This document shows positions 57,743 to 64,000 of a DNA stretch of 64,000 bases, piece after piece (position 1 is the stretch's first letter; each line of letters opens with the position of its first letter). Under the pieces are notes generated by a model that was not told where the DNA came from, searched no databases, and worked only from the letters and a program-made list of their open reading frames with translations. This stretch comes from UBA7703 sp963667195 (GTDB lineage: Bacteria; Bacillota; Clostridia; Christensenellales; CAG-138): the NCBI GenBank assembly GCA_963667195.1, contig OY762962.1, forward strand, positions 1,240,001-1,304,000, in the 5' to 3' direction. The translations under genes and the position numbers were made by a program.

Positions 57743-58491
57743 GCGCGTTTCGCTGCGATCTGCACATTCACTCCTGCCTCTCGCCCTGCGCGGACGAGGA
57801 CATGACGCCGGGAACCATCGCGGGCGTGGGCAAGCTCAACGGCCTCGATATCCTCGCGCTGACGGATCACAACACCTGCGGCAACTGCGAAAGCTTCTTT
57901 GCCGCCTGCGAAACCTATGGTGTGGTGCCGGTTGCGGGCATGGAGCTGACCACGAGCGAAGATGTGCACCTACTGTGCCTCTTTGCAACACTTTCGGATG
58001 CAACCGCCTTTTCCGCGGCGGTAGATCATAGACGCATCAAGATCAAGAACCGTCCGGAGATTTTCGGCAGACAACTCCTGATCGATCTCGACGACGAACC
58101 CTGCGGCGAAGAAGCGTATCTCTTGATCAACGCGACGACGCTCTCCCTGGAAGAGGCGGCTGCCCTCTGCGGCGAACATCGCGGAATTGCGATTCCCGCG
58201 CACATTGACCGCGAGTCAAACGGCATGCTCTCCACTCTTGGCGGGATGCCTGAAACGCCGGATTTTCCGACGGTCGAGCTGAGGGATGCGGAAAACCTTC
58301 CCGAACTCGTGCAAAAGTATCCGCTGCTGCGGCGCAAGCGCGAGATCATCTCCTCGGACGCGCACAGCATCAGCGACATCGCGGAGCCGGGGTTTCCGAT
58401 CAACCTGCCCTGCGAAGCGGGCGTGAGTGACCAAAGTGTGCGCGAAGCGTTGATCGACTACCTGAGCCATCCCCGCGGAGGAAACCGATGA
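57739..58491 (+). CDS. PHP-domain metal-dependent phosphoesterase
   Basis: A 250-residue PHP protein: CDLHIHSCLSPC (HxH), LALTDHNTCGNCESF (DH), AGMELTTSEDVHLL (GxE) and SSDAHSI (DxH) give the full metal-ligand set. The family cleaves phosphoesters, often DNA, nucleotides or phosphoproteins. Within this operon it may remove phosphates in the signalling chain. ATGA overlaps on both sides. Confidence 0.88.
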   Translation: MSAFRCDLHIHSCLSPCADEDMTPGTIAGVGKLNGLDILALTDHNTCGNCESFFAACETYGVVPVAGMELTTSEDVHLLCLFATLSDATAFSAAVDHRRIKIKNRPEIFGRQLLIDLDDEPCGEEAYLLINATTLSLEEAAALCGEHRGIAIPAHIDRESNGMLSTLGGMPETPDFPTVELRDAENLPELVQKYPLLRRKREIISSDAHSISDIAEPGFPINLPCEAGVSDQSVREALIDYLSHPRGGNR

Positions 58492-59030
58492 AGGAACTCT
58501 CCCTCAATATACTCGATATCGCGCAGAACTCGATCAAGGCAAACGCCGCGCATGTCGAGATTGCGCTGGAGCAGCGCGGAGACTGGCTGACCATCACGAT
58601 CACGGACGACGGCACGGGCATGAGCCCGGAGTTTGCCGCCGAAGCCGCAAATCCCTTCACCACCACGCGCACCACGCGAAAGGTTGGAATGGGCTTGCCG
58701 CTGTTCAAGCTTGCGGCGGAGCAGACGGGCGGATCATTCTCGCTCACGTCCCACCAAGCGGCACATGAAGGGGACGACCACGGCACCACCGTGACGGCAA
58801 CCTTCAACACGGCGCATGTGGACTGCGAGCCTGTGGGCGACATCACCGAAACGATCCTGACGCTGATACAGGGCAACCCCGATCTCTCCCTTACCTATCT
58901 ATATAGCAAGGACGGCGACGAGCTGCGTCTGAGCACCGATGAGATGCGGGAGATTCTTGGAGACGATGTCCCGCTCAACAGCCCGGACGTGCTCACGTGG
59001 GCAAGGTCGTTTTTAAACGGAGAAGAGTAA
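58488..59030 (+). CDS. GHKL-type ATPase 2
   Basis: A 180-residue protein: ILDIAQNSIKANAAHVEIAL (N box), DDGTGMSPE (G1), GMGLPLFKLAAEQTGG (G2) and GTTVTATF. It is a second histidine-kinase-fold ATPase with no sensor or receiver part, plus a ~50-residue tail. Together with the first at 55520 it forms part of the putative H2-sensing cascade. ATGA overlap with PHP. Confidence 0.85.
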   Translation: MKELSLNILDIAQNSIKANAAHVEIALEQRGDWLTITITDDGTGMSPEFAAEAANPFTTTRTTRKVGMGLPLFKLAAEQTGGSFSLTSHQAAHEGDDHGTTVTATFNTAHVDCEPVGDITETILTLIQGNPDLSLTYLYSKDGDELRLSTDEMREILGDDVPLNSPDVLTWARSFLNGEE

Positions 59031-59169
59031 CTGCGATGGATATCGCAACCCGAACAAGTCAAGCATGAGCAGATTTGCTTTTTTTATAAATCACCGCGAG
59101 GCGTAACACCGCCGCGCGGAAACAGCAGTCAATACGGAATCAATCATCAGTGAGGAAGGAACGAACAAC

Positions 59170-59535
59170 ATGAAATCATTGCAGGAATTGGCAGAGATTC
59201 GCGAAAAGAGCAAGAGCAAGGTTGCCCTCCGCGAAGGTCACAACGAAATTCGTATCGTCGTCGGTATGGCGACCTGCGGCATCGCAGCCGGCGCGCGTCC
59301 CGTGCTCAACACCTTGGTGGAAGAGGTGGATAAGCAGGGCTTGAGCGAAAAGGCGACCGTGTCTCAGACGGGTTGCATCGGCATCTGCCGCCTCGAACCC
59401 ATCGTAGAAGTATTCGAAGTGGGTAAGGAAAAAGTTACCTATGTCAAGATGACGCCCGAAAAGGCAAAGCAGATTGTCAGCGAGCACATCAAGGGCGGCA
59501 AGCCCGTTTACGAATACACGATTGGTGAGAAATAA
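59170..59535 (+). CDS. thioredoxin-like [2Fe-2S] ferredoxin subunit
   Basis: A 121-residue protein with NuoE-C-like fold and four Cys: VGMATCGIAAGARP and TGCIGICRLEP. Such stand-alone 2Fe-2S proteins precede hydB in many Clostridia operons and serve as an extra electron-transfer unit. AAGGAA precedes ATG; the hydB start is 17 bp downstream. Confidence 0.85.
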   Translation: MKSLQELAEIREKSKSKVALREGHNEIRIVVGMATCGIAAGARPVLNTLVEEVDKQGLSEKATVSQTGCIGICRLEPIVEVFEVGKEKVTYVKMTPEKAKQIVSEHIKGGKPVYEYTIGEK

Positions 59536-59551
59536 GCGGGAGGAGAAACCA

Positions 59552-61345
59552 ATGATTCGTTCACATGTATTAGTCTGCGGCGGCACCGGCTGCACATCCA
59601 GCGGCAGCCCGGCCATTCGCGAACACCTCGAAAAAGAACTGAAAAAACAGGGCCTCGACGAGGAGATCAAGGTTGTCCAGACCGGATGCTTCGGCCTCTG
59701 CGCGCTGGGTCCGATCATGATCGTTTACCCCGAGGGCACGTTCTATAGCCGCGTCACCGAAGACGACGTTACCGAGATCGTCAGTGAGCACCTGCTCAAG
59801 GGCCGTCCCGTGGAGCGCCTCGTCTACAACCCCAAGACCGAAGACATGCCGCACGGCGTGACCTCGCTCTCCGATACACCGTTCTATAAGAGCCAGATGC
59901 GTATCGCGCTGCGCAACTGCGGCGTGATCAACCCCGAAGAGATCGATGAATACATCGCGCTCGACGGCTATCTTGCGCTCGGTAAAGTGCTCACCGAGAT
60001 GACGCCGCAGCAGGTCATCGACATCATGAAGGCCAGCGGCCTTCGCGGTCGCGGCGGCGCGGGCTTCCCGACCGGCACGAAATGGCAGTTTGCCGCGAAC
60101 AACGCGGCGGACGAGAAGTTCGTCATCTGCAACGCGGACGAGGGCGACCCCGGTGCGTTCATGGATCGTTCCGTATTGGAAGGCGACCCGCACGCGGTGC
60201 TGGAAGCCATGGCCATCGCGGGCTATGCCATCGGCGGCACGCACGGCTACATCTACGTTCGCGCGGAGTACCCGATCGCGGTCAAGCGCCTCAAGATCGC
60301 CATTGCGCAGGCGCGCGAATACGGCCTGCTCGGCAAAAACATCTTCGGCACCGACTTCAGCTTCGACATCGATATCCGCCTCGGCGCGGGCGCGTTTGTC
60401 TGCGGCGAAGAGACGGCGCTGATGACCAGCATCGAGGGCAACCGCGGTGAACCGCGCAACAAGCCCCCGTTCCCGGCGGTCAAGGGCCTCTTCGGCAAGC
60501 CCACGATCATCAACAACGTCGAAACCCTCGCCAACATTCCGCAGATCATCGTCAAGGGAGCCGATTGGTTCTCCTCGATGGGCACGGAGTGCAGCAAGGG
60601 CACGAAGGTGTTCGCGCTCGGCGGCAAGATCAACAACACGGGTCTCGTCGAGATTCCGATGGGCACCACGCTTCGCCAGATCCTCTTTGAAATCGGCGGC
60701 GGCATCCCCAACGGCAAGAAATTCAAAGCGGCGCAGACCGGCGGCCCTTCGGGCGGTTGCATCCCGCCGGAGCACCTCGATACCCCGATCGACTATGAAA
60801 ACCTCAAGGCTATCGGCTCGATGATGGGCAGCGGCGGCTTGATCGTCATGGACGAAGACAACTGCATGGTGGACGTCGCGCGCTTCTTCCTCGAGTTCAC
60901 GGTGGACGAGAGCTGCGGCAAGTGCACGCCGTGCCGCATCGGTACGCGCCGTCTTTTGGAGATGCTCAACAAGATCACCGAGGGCAATGGCACGCTCGAA
61001 GACCTCGACAAGATGGAAGAGCTCTGCCACTACATCATCAACAACGCGCTCTGTGGACTCGGACAGACCGCGCCGAACCCCGTGCTCTCCACGCTCAAGT
61101 ATTTCCGCAGCGAGTACGAAGCGCACGTGGTCGAAAAGCGTTGCCCGGCTGGTGTTTGCAAGAAGCTCTTGCAGTACCACATCGATCCGAACAAGTGCAC
61201 CGGCTGCACGCTCTGCGCGCGCAAGTGCCCGGTCAGCTGCATCGCCGGCAAGGTGAAGGAGCCGCACGTCATCGATCAGAGCAAGTGTATCAAATGCGGC
61301 GCCTGCATGGATAACTGCAAGTTCGGCGCCATTTCCAAGAAGTAA
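59552..61345 (+). CDS. hydB: NuoF-like HydB, FMN/NADH subunit of bifurcating hydrogenase
   Basis: A 597-residue protein. Domains: an N-terminal thioredoxin-like 2Fe-2S part (CGGTGC ... TGCFGLC), the NuoF core with GRGGAGFPTGTKW (NADH/FMN site), ICNADEGDPGAFMDR, an SLBB part, CGKCTPCRIG (4Fe-4S), and a C-terminal pair of 4Fe-4S clusters (CTGCTLCARKCP, CIKCGACMDNC). It takes electrons from NADH and couples them with ferredoxin for H2 formation, or the reverse. GGAGGAG precedes ATG 59552; the frame to 59474 lies inside the previous gene. Confidence 0.95.
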   Translation: MIRSHVLVCGGTGCTSSGSPAIREHLEKELKKQGLDEEIKVVQTGCFGLCALGPIMIVYPEGTFYSRVTEDDVTEIVSEHLLKGRPVERLVYNPKTEDMPHGVTSLSDTPFYKSQMRIALRNCGVINPEEIDEYIALDGYLALGKVLTEMTPQQVIDIMKASGLRGRGGAGFPTGTKWQFAANNAADEKFVICNADEGDPGAFMDRSVLEGDPHAVLEAMAIAGYAIGGTHGYIYVRAEYPIAVKRLKIAIAQAREYGLLGKNIFGTDFSFDIDIRLGAGAFVCGEETALMTSIEGNRGEPRNKPPFPAVKGLFGKPTIINNVETLANIPQIIVKGADWFSSMGTECSKGTKVFALGGKINNTGLVEIPMGTTLRQILFEIGGGIPNGKKFKAAQTGGPSGGCIPPEHLDTPIDYENLKAIGSMMGSGGLIVMDEDNCMVDVARFFLEFTVDESCGKCTPCRIGTRRLLEMLNKITEGNGTLEDLDKMEELCHYIINNALCGLGQTAPNPVLSTLKYFRSEYEAHVVEKRCPAGVCKKLLQYHIDPNKCTGCTLCARKCPVSCIAGKVKEPHVIDQSKCIKCGACMDNCKFGAISKK

Positions 61346-61357
61346 GGAGGCAGGAAC

Positions 61358-63100
61358 ATGGATCAGGTAACAGTAAAAGTAAACGGGATCGAAACAAAGG
61401 TTCCCGCCAACTCGACCATTCTGGAGGCGGCGCACGTCGCGGGGATTCGCATTCCCACGCTGTGCTACCTTCGTGAGATCAATGCCATCGCGGCCTGCCG
61501 CATCTGCCTTGTGCAGGCGACGGGTGTCCGCGGTCACGCGGCTGCCTGTGTGCAGAAGGTCGCGGACGGCATGGAAATTCAGACCAACACGCCGGAACTG
61601 CGCGCGGCAAGAAAGACCACGCTGGAGCTCATCCTGAGCAACCACCGCATGGACTGCCTGAGCTGCGATCGCAACCAGGACTGCGAACTGCAGACCCTCG
61701 CGCGTGAATATGGCGTGGATCAGTACAAGTACATGGGCAACGAAGACCTCAAGCCCCAGTACGAGAGAAGCGCGCCGCACCTCGTGCGCGACAACAGCAA
61801 GTGCATCCTCTGCCGCCGCTGCGTCGCGGTCTGCGGACACAACCAGCACGTTGCCGTCATCGGCACCAACGAGCGCGGATTTGACACCCACGTCGGCAGC
61901 GCGTTTGATATGCCGCTCAACGACACGAGCTGCATCAACTGCGGCCAGTGCATCTCCGTCTGCCCGACGGGCGCGCTCACCGAGCGCGACGACACCCACA
62001 TCGTTTGGGATGCGCTCGCGGACAAGACCAAGCACGTCATCGTAGCCCCCGCTCCTTCCGTTCGCGTCCAGCTCGGCGAATGCTTCGGTATGCCGATCGG
62101 CACCAATGTGCAGGGCAAGCTCGCGGCGGCGCTGCGTCGTCTCGGCTTTGAAAAGGTGTTCGACGTGGACTTCGCAGCCGACGTCACCATCATGGAAGAG
62201 GGCACGGAGCTCCTGCACCGGCTACAAAACGGCGGCAAGCTCCCGATGATCACCTCCTGCTCGCCGGGCTGGGTCAAGTTCTGCGAATACTATTTCCCGG
62301 ATATGATCGAGAACCTTAGTAGCTGCAAGAGCCCGCAGCAGATGTTTGGCGCTCTCGTGAAGACCTATTACGCCGAAAAGATGGGCATCGATCCCAAGGA
62401 TCTGTTCGTGGTTTCCATCATGCCCTGCACCGCGAAGAAGTTCGAGTGCACGCGTGACAACGAAGCCGCGGCGGGTGTGCCGGATATCGACATCTCGCTG
62501 ACCACGCGCGAACTCGCGAACATGATCAAGCGCTCCGGCATCCGCTTCACCGAGCTTGCGGACGAGGATTTCGATCCGATGCTGGGCGTAGCGTCCGGCG
62601 CGGGACACATTTTCGGCGCGACCGGCGGCGTTATGGAAGCAGCCCTTCGCACCGTGGCGGAGATCGTCACCGGAAAACCCCTGGACAGCGTGGACTTCAC
62701 CGCCGTTCGCGGCGTGGAAGGCTGCAAGGAAGCGGAATATGACCTCGCGGGCACCAAGGTGCGCGTCGCGGTCACCAGCGGTACCGAGAACGCCTTCCAG
62801 CTGCTCGAGATGGTCAGAAAAGGCGAAGCGGACTACCACTTCATCGAAGTCATGGCTTGCCCCGGCGGCTGCGTCAATGGCGGCGGACAGCCCCACCAGC
62901 CCGGCGAAGTGCGCAATTTCCACGATCTGCGCGCCGAGCGTGCCGCGGGCCTCTACGGTCAGGACAAGAACATGAAGCTCCGCAAGAGCCACGAAAACCC
63001 CTTCATCAAGGAACTGTATGATACCTACCTCGAGAAGCCGGGTTCGCACAAGGCGCACCACATCCTGCACACGACCTACGTCAAGCGCAAGGTGTATTGA
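61358..63100 (+). CDS. hydA: [FeFe]-hydrogenase catalytic subunit HydA
   Basis: A 580-residue protein. N-terminal 2Fe-2S domain (LCYLREINAIAACRICLVQ), a His-Cys 4Fe-4S (DCLSCDRNQDCELQ), two ferredoxin clusters (CILCRRCVAVC, CINCGQCISVCP) and the H-cluster domain with TSCSPGW (L1), IMPCTAKKFE (L2) and VMACPGGCVNGGGQP (L3). It reduces protons or oxidises H2 and works with HydB/HydC in electron bifurcation. L1 reads TSCS, not TSCC. GGAGG precedes ATG. hydE/F/G maturases are not in the window. Confidence 0.95.
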   Translation: MDQVTVKVNGIETKVPANSTILEAAHVAGIRIPTLCYLREINAIAACRICLVQATGVRGHAAACVQKVADGMEIQTNTPELRAARKTTLELILSNHRMDCLSCDRNQDCELQTLAREYGVDQYKYMGNEDLKPQYERSAPHLVRDNSKCILCRRCVAVCGHNQHVAVIGTNERGFDTHVGSAFDMPLNDTSCINCGQCISVCPTGALTERDDTHIVWDALADKTKHVIVAPAPSVRVQLGECFGMPIGTNVQGKLAAALRRLGFEKVFDVDFAADVTIMEEGTELLHRLQNGGKLPMITSCSPGWVKFCEYYFPDMIENLSSCKSPQQMFGALVKTYYAEKMGIDPKDLFVVSIMPCTAKKFECTRDNEAAAGVPDIDISLTTRELANMIKRSGIRFTELADEDFDPMLGVASGAGHIFGATGGVMEAALRTVAEIVTGKPLDSVDFTAVRGVEGCKEAEYDLAGTKVRVAVTSGTENAFQLLEMVRKGEADYHFIEVMACPGGCVNGGGQPHQPGEVRNFHDLRAERAAGLYGQDKNMKLRKSHENPFIKELYDTYLEKPGSHKAHHILHTTYVKRKVY

Positions 63101-63120
63101 TTCCGGTAAACAACCAAACA

Positions 63121-63154
63121 AAGGCTCCCGCAACACGTGTGCGGGAGCTTTTTT
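63121..63154 (+). terminator. intrinsic terminator of the hydrogenase operon
   Basis: Stem CTCCCGCA/TGCGGGAG followed by CTTTTTT. Confidence 0.9.
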
Positions 63155-63263
63155 GCGCGCGCTGGCGGAAAAATGCGATTTGTGTTATATCTGGAGTAAA
63201 GATTTTCTTGATTTTGTGCAATAAATGCGCCGATTGCCCGTCAATATAGCATAAGGGGATTCG

Positions 63264-63812
63264 ATGGCGATGGAGCAGAACGAAAGCAGCAGATGGTACG
63301 CGTTCTTCACCCGAGACGGGGAGAAGCTTGTTCGCTTTGTCAAAAGCCGCGCGCACCGCATCAGCGAGATGGACGCGGAGGATATCGTTGCGGACGTGAT
63401 GCTGAGCCTCGTGAGCAGGCTTGAGACCAACGGCCCCGTGGAGAACATCGCGGCTTACGCCTACCGCTCCGTGCGAAACAAGATTGCGGACTACGAGCGC
63501 AGCCACGCGAAGGAGACAAGCCTCGACGGCATGGCGGATGAGGACGGCGAGCTGCCACTATTAAGCCTGATTGCCGCGGACAACGAGGAGCCGTTTGCGC
63601 AGGAGGAACGCGCGGAACGCATGCACCGCCTGACCGACGCCATCGGCAAACTCGAACCAAGGCAGCGCGCGGTGCTGGTTGCAACCGAACTGCGCGGAAA
63701 GTCCTTTCGCGAGCTCGCGGAGGAGTGGGGCGAACCCATCGGAACCCTGCTCTCGCGAAAGAGCCGCGCAGTGAAGACCCTGCGCACGCTGCTGGAGGAG
63801 ACGGAATCGTAA
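63264..63812 (+). CDS. ECF-type RNA polymerase sigma factor
   Basis: A 182-residue sigma-70 family member with region 2 (VKSRAHRISEMDAEDIVADVMLSLVSRL) and region 4 (LEPRQRAVLVATELRGKSFRELAEEWGEPIGTLLSRKSRAVKTL). There is no region 3, so it is an ECF. AAGGGG precedes the ATG. The membrane-helix gene 54 bp later may encode a regulator. The target promoters cannot be told. Confidence 0.9.
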   Translation: MAMEQNESSRWYAFFTRDGEKLVRFVKSRAHRISEMDAEDIVADVMLSLVSRLETNGPVENIAAYAYRSVRNKIADYERSHAKETSLDGMADEDGELPLLSLIAADNEEPFAQEERAERMHRLTDAIGKLEPRQRAVLVATELRGKSFRELAEEWGEPIGTLLSRKSRAVKTLRTLLEETES

Positions 63813-63866
63813 TTTCCGCTTCGGCAATACAAGTACAAACACAAACACAAGAAAGAGGATAAGATC

Positions 63867-64000
63867 ATGAGTAACATCAAAAAGCATTGGGATGACGTGC
63901 CCGACTGGGCGAAATACACCCTGTATGCCGTACTCGGTATTGCGGGCGCGTTCCTGCTGGGGCTGCTGTTTGGCAACGTCATCATGTGGCTCTGGAACTG
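63867..64000 (+). CDS. small membrane protein downstream of the ECF sigma gene (partial)
   Basis: The 44 codons seen read MSNIKKHWDDVPDWAKYTL followed by a membrane helix ending NVIMWLWNW. Such 80-100 residue proteins with a VMWLWNW motif often follow ECF sigma genes and may influence them. GAAAGAGGA precedes ATG. The rest lies outside the window. Confidence 0.65.
   Translation, partial: MSNIKKHWDDVPDWAKYTLYAVLGIAGAFLLGLLFGNVIMWLWN

Noticed and set aside
59570..62218. An 882-codon open frame on the minus strand opposite hydB and hydA
   Set aside because: It is the reverse shadow of two well-conserved genes in GC-rich DNA, with no ribosome site and low-complexity Arg/Ala/Val content.
62251..62280. 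Inactive HydA because L1 reads TSCS
   Set aside because: TSCSPGW-type L1 motifs are, as I recall, common in multi-subunit bifurcating hydrogenases, and L2 and L3 are intact.

Overview
The window looks like chromosomal DNA of a GC-rich Bacillota of class Clostridia, probably Christensenellales-like and anaerobic. The reasons are Gram-positive promoters and Shine-Dalgarno sites, a T-box and a TPP riboswitch, a fused ispDF, a three-subunit electron-bifurcating [FeFe] hydrogenase, no outer-membrane genes, and many secreted proteins with TPSPTP-type linkers that end in a membrane anchor instead of LPXTG. The exact taxon is inference.

Region by region: 0-1.3 kb holds the end of a probable lgt and a metallo-beta-lactamase-fold gene. 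1.3-4.4 kb (minus strand) and 16.8-23.7 kb (plus strand) carry surface-protein cassettes. In between lies a housekeeping block: uvrB, two Dabb genes, holA, comEC, prmA, rsmE, mtaB, a HIT gene, and a hydrolase/acyltransferase/DUF6320-like operon. From 23.7 to 31 kb come two cell-wall hydrolases with a shared N-terminal module and an MBOAT/SGNH acylation pair. Then follow ispDF-rqcP, a TPP-controlled thiT, a lone AT-rich helicase-nuclease, a phosphohexomutase, nadD-yqeK, rsfS, a large adhesin, a ferritin-like iron transporter, a tryptophanase/tyrosine phenol-lyase family gene behind a T-box, a zinc-ribbon membrane protein, flavin enzymes, an O-antigen-ligase-like protein, a tiny lipoprotein, a sugar nucleotidyltransferase and galE. 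The last 9.5 kb are a hydrogenase operon (hydC ... hydB, hydA) with an embedded putative H2-sensing module, then an ECF sigma factor.

The most striking system is the set of cassettes. Five units each start with a nearly identical 45-bp promoter. All five contain the exact 14-mer CGAACAAACGTTCC, which fits the Gram-positive LexA (SOS) box CGAACRNRYGTTYC and sits between the presumed -35 and the TATAAT. The units express three BspA-like leucine-rich-repeat surface proteins, a protein with a DUF4329-like C-terminal domain typical of polymorphic toxins, and small anchored or lipidated proteins. Two of these small proteins are paralogues, and one lies 12 bp behind the toxin-like gene, as an immunity protein would. 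I infer a DNA-damage-inducible surface or antagonism regulon, similar in logic to LexA-controlled colicins but built from BspA/DUF4329 parts. The function is not shown by sequence alone.

Other notable points are a T-box whose specifier reads UAC (Tyr) in front of the lyase gene, a five-member DnaA-box cluster between holA and comEC, a REPIN-like 28-bp inverted repeat, and the sensory hydrogenase module.
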